From a virus, in IMG/VR virus record IMGVR_UViG_3300020193_000086, positions 1 through 31,699 of that record: DNA of 31,699 bases, one strand, 5' to 3'. The translations under genes were made by a program, and so were the position numbers. The number at the start of each line of letters is the position of its first letter. Position 1 is the stretch's first letter. The notes beneath the pieces were generated by a model, which saw only the letters and a list, made by a program, of their open reading frames with translations, was not told the origin of the DNA and searched no databases. Shown here one piece after another: positions 1-9,800 of the stretch.

Positions 1-523
1 CACGGACTCTCTTGGTGCGCTTCGCGGGGACAATCATCGGGTCACGCTGGACGGTGCCGAACACTGCGTTGGCGTTGTTGCCAAGAGTGCCAGTCGGGAG
101 CGTGGTGTACACGTCCTTGACTTGGATGGTGCCGTTGTACTGGAATGGAGCGGACATGTTGGCGCCCGCGCGTCCATTCTGCAACGACTTGAACTCTGGC
201 GACGCTAGGAACGCTTCGCCGATGCTGCGCGTCTCGACCTGGGGGAACTGCTGGGTCTGTGCGGCAGCCACTTGGGCAACCGACTCCTTGGCCTGCGCGC
301 CACCCCACGACTCGACTTCGCTCATTGCCTCAAGGCCGCTGATGAGCGACTTGATTTCGCGAATGTCGGTCATGTTCTTGTCGAACGCATTCTTTTGTGC
401 CGAAGAGACGACAACGGTGCCGTCTTCGACGCGGAACGAATCGGCAATTGCCTTATTGTCCGCCATCTTTGAACGAAGTGCTGTCTGCAGTTCATTCAAT
501 CTACTGGTGTCTTGATTAGACAT
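1..523 (-). CDS. Major capsid protein, HK97 fold (N-terminal part, cut by window edge)
   Basis: I translated this frame directly from the minus strand; it reads open from ATG at 523 to the window edge, giving 174 residues without a stop. Residues 1-95 are polar and helical, as expected for a delta/scaffold domain of an HK97-type capsid protein. The segment ETRSIGEAFLASPEFKSL (residues 97-114) then resembles the end of that domain in related actinophage capsid proteins. The following stretch, with TTLPTGTLG, resembles the N-arm. The shell protein would assemble around the scaffold domain, which the prohead protease removes. Third codon positions are rich in G/C, unlike the giant genes upstream, which fits high expression. 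The start has only a weak purine run (AAGAAAG, 11 bases upstream). It is the last gene of the visible operon. The fold assignment rests on N-terminal similarity only, because the core lies outside the window. Confidence 0.82.
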   Translation of the reverse strand, partial: MSNQDTSRLNELQTALRSKMADNKAIADSFRVEDGTVVVSSAQKNAFDKNMTDIREIKSLISGLEAMSEVESWGGAQAKESVAQVAAAQTQQFPQVETRSIGEAFLASPEFKSLQNGRAGANMSAPFQYNGTIQVKDVYTTLPTGTLGNNANAVFGTVQRDPMIVPAKRTKRVR

Positions 524-667
524 GTTTACACTTGCTTTCTTGTGAGTATTTGGACCTGTTGCTTCATGGCTCAGGTAAGCACCCAGCCCTTAGGTATCTA
601 AGATACAGAAAATACTGGCCCTACGGTGTAACTAATTTGGTAAATCAATCTACGTAAATAATTGTTG
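524..667. other. Intergenic leader before the capsid gene
   Basis: This is the largest gap in the window at 144 bases. It holds a short palindrome (594-606). It also holds a possible 13-codon minus-strand reading frame (ATG at 567, TAA ending at 526) that stops two bases before the capsid ATG. I see no convincing -35/-10 pair and no hairpin followed by a T-run. Confidence 0.5.
594..606. promoter_or_regulatory. 13-bp perfect palindrome upstream of the capsid gene
   Basis: GTATCT-A-AGATAC has 6-bp arms around one base. It lies about 70 bases upstream of the capsid start and about 60 bases after the stop of the 916-aa gene. It could be an operator or a protein-binding site. The loop is too short for an RNA hairpin, and chance occurrence is possible. 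Confidence 0.25.
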
Positions 668-3418
668 TTATTTTCGCGGGTATCTTCTTTGAAACCAAGC
701 AAGATTTTTGTCCCCACCACGAAAACCGCCATGTTGTTCTGACCACGACTTAAATTTTGGTTCATCGATTGCCATGAATACTCCGTCAACAATTTTTGCA
801 ATAACTCTTGGGGCGGCGCCAAGTGGTACGTCAGTGTCCCAAATGTACATATCTTGAATTTCCCCGCGTTGTAGGTGGTCGGTAAGCCAACCATACAGTT
901 GTCCGCCCTTGTTTCGAATTTGTTCAACTGGCAGTTGTCTATCGCCCTTTGCGTTTCTGGCTCGCACTCGCTGTTCGGCAACGCCATATGGGGTATAGGC
1001 AATATGAACAACCTTCTTGTAGGAGTTGTCTCTTGTCGTCTTGTAGTCAAACAATCTGTAGCCAGTGCCCTCAGTAACGATGTCCATCCCCTCTTTTGCG
1101 GCGTCATTTACTGCGTGTGTGGCTGAGTGGGCTGATTCCCTGTGCACGGCCATCGACCCAGAGCCACCGTTGTAGCCGACGATACCCATCTTTATAAAAT
1201 CTGGGTCTATTACTGCGGCTTCTGTTTCTGATGGCAATTGTCCTGTTTTCACAAGATGGTCTCGAAGGGTCGATTTACCCATCCCGCCAGGGCCAACAAC
1301 GTGATAGTGCGTTCTCTTGCCTGGGGGTTTGTTCCGTCTGTTTTGGGCAACACGGTCCAGAATGATTTTTGCCATTCTGCGCGCCCCAATATTGGTGTAT
1401 TCACCACTACTGGATGAACGAGCCCCACGCCCCTCTGGACTGAACCTTCTGTAAAACGACAGAAGTTTGTTCCAGTCACCACTCGAAAGTGCGCCTTGCA
1501 TTTTATATTTTTTCGCAATCCCGTATGGGACATTGAAAGACGGTTTTGAATTTCCCCAATCAATAAGGTGCTTCTTCCAGTTTTCTGGCCAATTTTCTGG
1601 CGGTGTTTTTTCAAGGTCGGAAAGACTCATTGACCTAGCACCCCTATTTTGCGGCGGTTCTGGAAGTGGTGGGGCTGGGTCGTCGACTTCCATTTCGGTT
1701 CCCTCGATGATTTCCAGTGTCCGCCCTCCAACATTTCCAGGTGTTGGTACTTCAAGTGACTCAATCACTTCAAGTGGTTTCGGCTCCGACGCCTTCTTTT
1801 CATCATCCGCTCTTCTAATGGAAGCAAGGTCTACGTCTCTTGTCTCGACGTCGACTGGCGTGTCCTTATTGCCAGTCATCAACAGATTTATTTCTTCGTC
1901 CGTCATTCCTATTTCTTTGAGTTTCTTAATAGTTCTTTCTAACGCTTCCCTTCTTCTGTCTATCTGTCTTATTGGTCTTCCCTGTTCGTCTCGTCGAATC
2001 ATGCCAGAGCCGCCATCCGTCTTGCTTCGGGCGCCACGCGAATTGTCTATTTCATTTTCATTTCTTTCAATCGCGCGTTTGACTATCTGTTGCGCCCTCT
2101 GCTTTGTCACACCAAGTTCATCGGCTATTGCCTGGAGAGTTGCGCCCCTTGAGCGCATATCCAAAACTTGTCTATCCCTATCATCGGGGGCCTTGGGACC
2201 ACGCATTCGTCTTTTACTGGGCTTGCTGTTCCTCATCCGCTCTCGGATGTCTGGTTCGAGCCACGCTGCGCCCCAAATCAATGCTGGGTGTAAATCAAGC
2301 GCTTGTATGGTCAATTTGTCGGCATCAATCGGGTCTATTGATGCGTCTGGTTCATACATTTTGTCAATTACTTCTTGCGTAACACCAAGCACCCGTGCCT
2401 GTTCGGCCCTATTTTTGCGTAAACGCAATCTGTCGTAATTGAGAAGTTCTGCTGCTTTGAGTGTTCCGCCCTTTTTTACTTTTGATGGTTTGAACCAAGT
2501 ATTTCTTACTGGTGATTCCCATGGCTCTGGTGGTTCCTCTGGCCTGCCAGCATTACGCTTGCTTACGCTGCGCGCTGCACGTTGGACGGCGTTTGGGTCG
2601 GGCATTTCGCGCCAAGTTCCGTCAAAAATTAATCCGTCTCTATCGTGGTCGCGACGCTCAAGTGGATTAAGGTTTCCAGCGATTTCAATGGCGCGTCTAA
2701 TTTTTCGTCCGATTGTGTTTGGTGTTGCCGCACGAGCAATTGCCCTGCCGATTCCCTTTGATTCATGCAATAATTCAAACAACGACTTATTTCTAATTTT
2801 TCTTCGCCTGTCCTCATTACGCATTTCGCGTCGGACAACAGTTCGAATCATTCTTCTTTCGGCTTCCTGTCTGTTTCTTCTCCCCAAAAATGTCGTTCCA
2901 GCAACACGCGAATAGTCGGTGTTATTGGTGCACGGCATCCAGACTGTTCTGCCTGTTGCAGACGGCATACGTCTTACACCAATACAGCCAAGCATCCTGC
3001 TTCTTTTTCGCGCCGATTCAATATCGGTGAAAACGTCTGGGTCGTTGTCTCGTGGCGAAACCCCTGGGATGAATGACTTTACGCCACCCGAATAAATGGT
3101 TGTCCCTATTGGTGCAGAAACAATGCCACCACCCTCAAGTGTTGCGAATCCACCCAGCGGTTTTGTTTCGCGAAGGTTTTCCCAGCCCCTTTTTCTTTGT
3201 TTTTTCCCTTTCATTTTTCTGATTTTTTGTCGGTCTTTTATTTGCTCGTAGGCTGTCTTCTTTCGTGGTTCGGCTTCACCAGAAAGTTTCAGCAATTCTT
3301 CGTGCGTTTCGCACGGCATCCACTTGCCATCATGTTTATGAGCCCCAGAACAGCCAACCCACTGCGCAGCGCGCAGGGCGAACATTCGCGTATTTACATC
3401 TGATTTGTCGTCAGCCAT
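668..3418 (-). CDS. Mosaic virion-cassette protein with two HTH segments and a C-terminal zeta-toxin-like kinase
   Basis: This 916-aa protein is clearly modular. Two Cys pairs with the pattern GCxG...WMPC lie at C23/C36 and C145/C163. A DxDxDGLIFDGTWREMPDP segment starts at D257 and is followed by AARS at 281-284. Residues about 325-395 look like an XRE-type HTH ending in HPALIWGAAW. Residues about 413-450 look like a sigma region-4-type HTH (LQAIADELGVTKQRAQQIV). GARS motifs start at 462, 593 and 665. The C-terminus, about 700-895, resembles zeta toxins (UDP-sugar kinases): Walker A GPGGMGKST at 709-717, IDPDFIK at 737-743, VHRESAH at 758-764, EGTG at 783-786, then an Arg-rich helix. Its ATG is 9 bases after the previous stop, without a strong ribosome site. 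The kinase fold is well supported; substrate and toxicity are inference. I see no separate epsilon-type antitoxin gene nearby. Confidence 0.85.
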   Translation of the reverse strand: MADDKSDVNTRMFALRAAQWVGCSGAHKHDGKWMPCETHEELLKLSGEAEPRKKTAYEQIKDRQKIRKMKGKKQRKRGWENLRETKPLGGFATLEGGGIVSAPIGTTIYSGGVKSFIPGVSPRDNDPDVFTDIESARKRSRMLGCIGVRRMPSATGRTVWMPCTNNTDYSRVAGTTFLGRRNRQEAERRMIRTVVRREMRNEDRRRKIRNKSLFELLHESKGIGRAIARAATPNTIGRKIRRAIEIAGNLNPLERRDHDRDGLIFDGTWREMPDPNAVQRAARSVSKRNAGRPEEPPEPWESPVRNTWFKPSKVKKGGTLKAAELLNYDRLRLRKNRAEQARVLGVTQEVIDKMYEPDASIDPIDADKLTIQALDLHPALIWGAAWLEPDIRERMRNSKPSKRRMRGPKAPDDRDRQVLDMRSRGATLQAIADELGVTKQRAQQIVKRAIERNENEIDNSRGARSKTDGGSGMIRRDEQGRPIRQIDRRREALERTIKKLKEIGMTDEEINLLMTGNKDTPVDVETRDVDLASIRRADDEKKASEPKPLEVIESLEVPTPGNVGGRTLEIIEGTEMEVDDPAPPLPEPPQNRGARSMSLSDLEKTPPENWPENWKKHLIDWGNSKPSFNVPYGIAKKYKMQGALSSGDWNKLLSFYRRFSPEGRGARSSSSGEYTNIGARRMAKIILDRVAQNRRNKPPGKRTHYHVVGPGGMGKSTLRDHLVKTGQLPSETEAAVIDPDFIKMGIVGYNGGSGSMAVHRESAHSATHAVNDAAKEGMDIVTEGTGYRLFDYKTTRDNSYKKVVHIAYTPYGVAEQRVRARNAKGDRQLPVEQIRNKGGQLYGWLTDHLQRGEIQDMYIWDTDVPLGAAPRVIAKIVDGVFMAIDEPKFKSWSEQHGGFRGGDKNLAWFQRRYPRK

Positions 3419-3427
3419 GACACCAAC

Positions 3428-3826
3428 TTATTTTTTCTGATAAGCCGCAATCAGCGCCTCTACGCGGTCATCTGGATAGCGCTTTTGATACAACCGTGCT
3501 TCAGCAATCTCATCCTTAAACTCTGCGTAAACGTCATTCCACATCTTTCCAAGCAGCGACGTGTCAACGTTGAACAGGCCATCAACCTTTTCGGCTTCTA
3601 TGGCCATATTCTTGAGCGTTCCCTCAATCGCTTCCATGATTTGTGCGCCAATTTTTGTTTCCCTGGGAAATCCCCAGTTTGGATTGACGCCATCGTAGTC
3701 CAGGGATGTAGAGCCATCATCCATTTCCGAAAATGGCGGATAGTCGATTAGTGATATCAATTCCATATGTCGTTTTTCTTGGGCAATTAGAATCGCCTGA
3801 GCGTCTTTTGTTTGTTTTGCGGCCAT
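3428..3826 (-). CDS. Small hypothetical protein between two giant genes
   Basis: This is a 132-aa soluble, mostly helical protein whose family I do not recognise. It has an acidic, aromatic middle (IDYPPFSEMDDGSTSLDYDG) and a helical C-terminal half ending in a Lys-rich tail. It has no Cys cluster, signal peptide, membrane segment or GARS motif. The ATG lies one base after the TAA of the 2435-aa gene. A GGGG run inside the end of that gene can act as ribosome site, so the two are probably translationally coupled. Position in the operon suggests a virion or assembly role. A chaperone for a neighbouring giant protein or an immunity protein are both open possibilities without direct evidence. 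Confidence 0.75.
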   Translation of the reverse strand: MAAKQTKDAQAILIAQEKRHMELISLIDYPPFSEMDDGSTSLDYDGVNPNWGFPRETKIGAQIMEAIEGTLKNMAIEAEKVDGLFNVDTSLLGKMWNDVYAEFKDEIAEARLYQKRYPDDRVEALIAAYQKK

Positions 3827-3827
3827 G

Positions 3828-6800
3828 TTACTTACCCCAATTGGCGACTATGTCATCGCGTCGAGCAATGAGTGTATCAGCAAGCATCTTGGCACGTGCT
3901 GGGTCGCTGACTATGGCTGAAACCTGCTGTCTAATCATGTCATCAGTAATTACGGAAAGACCTAGTGCCTGCCGCTTGAGTTCTGCTTTATCCATGTTGG
4001 TAAAATCGACGTTCCCACGTTTTTGTAGAGAAGTCATTTCCCCAACCTTTGGGCCAAAAGCCATCGTGCCACCACTGCCCTTTTTGGCGCCCTGCGCTCT
4101 GTAGTCAAGGGAACCGCCGACATCAAGACGGACCGCACGTCCATTTTTGTCAATCTTAATATTGTCGTTTAGTGGTGCATCCCAGTTTGCCAACCACGCA
4201 TCGACAACAAAGTTCTGTCGTGCTGCATCATTGTCAGAACGACCACTTGGCATTGATGATTGAATCATTCTGGAAAGCATCACTGGCTCTCCACCCCTAA
4301 TACCCATCTGCAAATCTGCAACTGGTACACCAGCAAGTTCATAAAGTTTGCCCGCGAGAACTTCTGTTTCCATGCGTTCCAAAGCCTGTGCTGGTGATTC
4401 TCCAGCCTTCTTGAGTTTGGTGTAATACTTAGTGCCCATCGGGTCAGTGAGCATTGTTGCTGGGTTTGAGCCAACACTTGGTGGATTTGACTCGTTCCAA
4501 GTATCAACAGTCACTCCACTCTTTGGTGTCGCCGATACTGGGACTGAAGTAGGTGGTGTTGGTGTTGACGAATCACCATCAGCACCGCCGTCGCCGTCTG
4601 TCCCCCTACGTCTCCTTCCTCTTCTGGTCCGCACCATCCCACCAGCAGAGCCCTCCCGACTACGGTCTGGTCGCGTCTTCCAAGTCCTCCAGATGTTTCC
4701 TACTATGCTTCCGTCCGCTTTCTTTGTCATTCTGTCGGCTTCGCTTCTTGTTGTTGGGGCCAGGAACGCCACCAACATCGACCTGTTGTGCAACAGGAAT
4801 GGCGAATCTATAACACCTGGTGATGTACCGCTACCAGAATTGGTGTCGATGCCGTCCACACCGATAATCGGTGCAAAATAACCGATGTTACTGTCGCTAT
4901 TTGCGCTTTGCTTGGTGAAGTCGTCAAGATAATTGATTGCCGCAATAATCTTTCGTGTCTCTTCTGTCTTTTGGGGCGAGTCTGGTTGCTTGTCCAATTC
5001 CTCAAGTTTGTCAATCATTTGCTTGATTATTTGTCCGCTTCTTGAGGTTTCTTTGCTTAGGTCTGGAAGTCCCTTCTTTGCCATTTCGGCAAATTCGCCT
5101 GGTGTCATTTTTGAAATGACTTCGCGGCCACCAACAATTTTCTCTTGTTCGATAATCGCATTGGTTAGATTTCGCATTACCTGAATTTCTCTCTTCAATT
5201 CACTGGCATCAACAATGTCAGCACTTGGCGGTATGAGACCAATAATTGAGTGCCTATCGTTAGGACCGCCATCATAACCGCCCCACGCAGTAGTACCAGC
5301 GATTCTGAAATATTCACCCACCCCATAGGCCCTTGCTCCCTGACCAGGAATAAAACGACCAGGGCTGGTCAAGAACTGTTCAACGTAAGTTTCGCTGTTG
5401 ACCGTTTCGGCTCCAGTTCCGCGAATGATTGGTTGCCACCCAGCAGCAATGAGCGTTCTAATTTGGTCTTCGTCGACCAAGATTGGCTCATCGGAGAATC
5501 CGCTGTTTTCCCACAAGTCGTAGAGAAGTTTGTCGTAGTCTCTTTGGGAAAGTTTCTTTCTTTCTTTTGCCGCCGTCTTGTCGCCACTCAAAATCGCCAA
5601 CATGTTTATGTACTGTGGAGTTATCGTCACAATACCCTTATTATCAACTGCAATTGGCGTAAGTTCTTTCTTTCTGGCGGCCAAATCTCCCGATAGCGCA
5701 TCTGCATCTTTTGTCTTTGTGAATCTGGCAATCATTTTTCGCTTCAAAGCCTGGAATCGCAGTTTTCGTTGTGCTACCTGCAACTTCGGGTCAATAACTT
5801 GACCAGTCCTAAATGCGCCACGGTTCAATCGCCGACTTCGTGCTAGGGCCCGTGCTTCGCGACGTGGGTTGGTGCGCAAAATTCTCTTACCAGCGGCGAG
5901 TTTTACGCCTTTGCCAAGTTCCTGGTCTGATGCCACGTCTTTGGGCAACAATTTGTCGTATCCGCCTCCTGCCTGTGCGACGCTTGACGGATTTTTTGTG
6001 AAATTTGTATCTGGTTTTCCAACTTCCTTGGCGACCAACTTCTTTACTTCCGCACTAAGGTGTTCAAGCCGAGAGAAATCTTTATCCTCTTCCATGTTCA
6101 AAATTGTCAGCATATTGTCGAGCATTTTTTGAACTTTCAAAAATTCTGACCTTAATTTGAGGTTTCCGTCAGCATCGACAATTAATTCTCCAGTCGCCTT
6201 GTCTCTTTCAAACATTGACATACTGCCAGCGTTGACTGCATCGATTAGGCGAAGTGTCATTTCTTCAACATCCTCTCTGGTTATTGCAGAGTCTGCTGGT
6301 CTTGGAGCGTAGCGTCCGCCCTTGCCCTTGGCCCTTTGTCTGGCTGCTCGAATACTTTGTTTCTTGGCGCCACGACTCTGTGCTTCCCAATATTCCTCAA
6401 ATGTTTCTTTCAGTTTCGTGGTCAACTCTTCTTTTGCCTTGCCCAAAGCACCTTCAACTTTGGCTTTTTCTTCATCGGATAGCGAAGCAAAGTACTGACC
6501 GTCGCCATCGATGTCGTCTCTTCCCAGGCGACCTTCGAGTTCAGTGAAATTTAGCCGCCTATTTTCAAATCCAGCAGAAACAGGCGTTCTCGCCGCACTA
6601 CTTGCGCTACGTGCACCCCGTGGTGATGCGGCCCTAGAAACATTTGCTTTTGACATTCTTGTAGAAAGAGAATCGTCCACTGCCCGACGCGTGGACCTGC
6701 TTTGCGCACCACGCATGTCAGTTTGAATCGCCTTAATCAAGTCGAGAATTTCAACTCTCTGGTCTTCATCAAGTGGGAAGAGGGCGTCTGGGCCCTTCAT

Positions 6801-9800
6801 TTGGTCCAAAACTTGAAGCACCATTGCTGCTTCTTTATTGGTGATTTTTTCTCCAGCCTTAAGTTTCACGATGGAGGTAATTGCATCTTCTATATCACTA
6901 TCTGTTGGCACATAGTCTCTTGGAACCCAGTTCCATCGCGACAAACCGCTTCCTTCTCTACCAGTTTCCTCGGAGCGCGCACCTCTGTCTTTTGGGGCCA
7001 TCGGGGGAACTATAAACTTGCCCGAACCCCTCCCCTTCTTGATGATGTCTTCAAATTGCTTGTACAAATCAAGCAACATAACACGCTCATCTTCATCAAT
7101 CTCAACTTTTGCATCTGCGGCCATGAGCAGTTCCATTTGTGCAGCAACCAGCGTTGCCTCTTTTTCGGATACTGGTTCACCCCTACGCGCTTTGGCGATA
7201 ATCATGATTGCGTCATCAATGTCGTTGCCAAGGTCATTATTGGGGCCCGAACTAGACCGCGCACCACGACCACCGTCGTCATCGTCATCTGGTCGTTGAC
7301 CCGTACCGCCAAATATGTCGCGAAGCACATTTCTCATATAATCATCCAGCATCAAACTGAACGTCGCCCTGTCGTCACGGCCAACGTCAGGGTGCATAAG
7401 GATGTTTTTTACTGAGCCAAAGAGAAACTGCATGTCGTCGCTACTAAGTCTTTCGCCGAACGTAAGTGCCAATTGCATTCTGGAGAGTCTGGCCAAGTTT
7501 CTGTCGAGGTCATCCCCACTACCAAACATGTCGCCTGGATTCTGCATCAATCCGAAAACTGTTTGAGACAAAATCATTCTTCGTCGAGTAAGTTTGCCTT
7601 GTCTTATTTGTTGAGCAAAACGAGTGTCTACTTCGTAATCATCCATTGAGCGCGAAAGGTCTGATTCGGAGCGTGCGCCGCGCTCCCTGCTGGCTTTCCG
7701 CTTTTTTTCATCGGCCAACCATCGTCTAAACACCGCTTCTCTTTGCGACTCGGCTTCGTCAGGGCTTATTTCACCGTTGACAAGTTGACGTTGTATCCGC
7801 TCCAGGTCTTGCTGAAAGAAATTTCTATATTTTTGTTCTTCGCTGCGGCGTCGCGACTCGTCTACGGAACCACCAGGCCGCGGCTTGAATGGCGGAGGTT
7901 CAGTTGGCTCAATATCTTCTGGTTCCCTGTAGCGAGACCGTGATTGTGCGCCTCTTTCATTTTCAATTCTTTCTCGTCTGGCAATCTCGCGTTGTGTAAG
8001 ACGACGGTATTCTGCTTCGGAAACATTGCTTGGGCGATTTGCTTCTCTTTCTTCTGGCGTCATATCCGTCATGTCAATTTTTTCGGGGACGAAGTCTTGT
8101 TCGTTTCTTCTGTCTTCTTCTCTATCTAGGGCATTCAGTACGCCCTTAAGGAAATTTGCTTTGTTGTCGGCTTCCGTTCCATCTTGCAGGGCAAAATCCT
8201 CTTGCATATCCCTGACCATTGCATACAGCCACGGCTCATCGACATTTTGTGCCGCCCACCTTCGGGCAACATCATCAACACCGTCATCATATTCCCAATC
8301 TGGGTTGTCCCATCCTTCAAGTTGACCAAGGAGGTCGTTAGCCTTGTCGGTGGCTGCCTTCTGCATTTCTTTGTCCGAGAGTGGGCCCCTTGACCGTGCG
8401 CCCCTGTCCAAGGGGTCTGCCTGCTCAGTATCGGGTTTGCCTGGTGCGGCACGGCGTCTTCGCCCCATCTCCCGATTACGCGGGTCCGACACCCTCTGGA
8501 TTATGTCAAACAGTTCATCCATTGTCTTCTTTAGGGAAGAGTTTTCTCCAGAGTCATCCAGCAAATCTTTTATTGCTGAACTCATGTACAACAGTTCATT
8601 GAGACTTAAATCTGCGCCATCTCCATTAAAGGGGCCAGCGGCGAGGAGTTTTTGTTTTGCACCGTTTAATTCTCGTGCGGCTTCACTGTCCGTAATAGGC
8701 TCACCCATCAATTGCGAGCGACCAAGGTCGGAATACAAGTAGCGATTTATTGTCGCATCAAGTGCTGGGCCATACTTTGCCTTGAATCCCCTGGATGCCT
8801 TGTATTGTTTTATGCTTTCTGGATTGTCAAGGTCAATTTTCTTGAAAGCATATGCCGCCATTGCTTCGAGGACATTTGCCCTATGTGCGTAAACGCTGGC
8901 GCTAACCCCAGGGGCACCTCCACTTTCTAGTGCTCTTAGCGCAGAAGCGGCGTCTGCATCAAGACCACCGTTTATTGCCGCCAAATAATTTTCGAAAGGC
9001 TTTGTTTGTTCCACACTCATTCGCAGCCCCATGCGCTCAATGGTTTTTGCGATTGCCTCTTTTATCATCTTTCTTTGCTCGGGAACAGTTTGATTTTCGT
9101 TGAAGTCCATTGCCGACAATGTGGAAATAACACCAGCCGCGAGTTGACTGGTCTCGTTTGGTTGGTCTGCGTCAACACCGTCCATTCGCTGAGCGCGCAG
9201 CAATGCACCGTCAAAATCGTCGCCTTGCGCCATCCGTGCAAAGTCATCAACGGACGCAGCAAAGTCCAACTTGTCAAATCCGTCAGGAAGTTGCGAGCGG
9301 GAGGCGGCACTTCTATCTGCTCTCCTCAAACGCGAACGCTCTTCGCCCCTGGTACCCCTTGGTTTCCTTATCTTTCCTTCGCGCAAACGAATCATTGGTG
9401 CACGTGAAATTCTTGAATCAAGGGGGTCGCGAGACCTGGAAGCGGCAGACCGACCCTCAGTTCCCCTTGTGAGTCTACGTCTTTCTTCGCCTCTTGTTCC
9501 CTTCTGTTTTCTCAGGGGGCCAGACTCGCGCTTGTCCATTGGCGTTTTCGATTTGCGAACGCTGTCTTGCAAATTCCAAGTTCTGCTTGAACCGCGCCTT
9601 TCTCTGTCGCCACTACTTGAAGGAGCGCCCCTATCACGGTCTTTCTCTTTTCCGATGCTTTCCCATGACTTTAATTCATCAATCAAGTCATCAATGCGAC
9701 TGTCATTGGCGTATTTGCGCTTATTTTTTTCTTCGTTGAGTTTCGACATCACCAGTTTGTTTTCCGCTGGTGTCAGCCCGATGCCTCTTTTTGCCTTTTG

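Noticed and set aside
12-515. Plus-strand frame at the left edge
   Set aside because: The opposite strand reads as the N-terminus of a major capsid protein with a consistent codon bias, so the plus-strand frame is a shadow.
1467-2438. Long open frame on the plus strand (323 codons), and similar plus-strand frames at 6702-7415 and 9271-10062
   Set aside because: They lie opposite large minus-strand genes with recognisable domains, have biased Ser/Leu/Phe composition typical of antisense reading, and show no motifs or ribosome sites.
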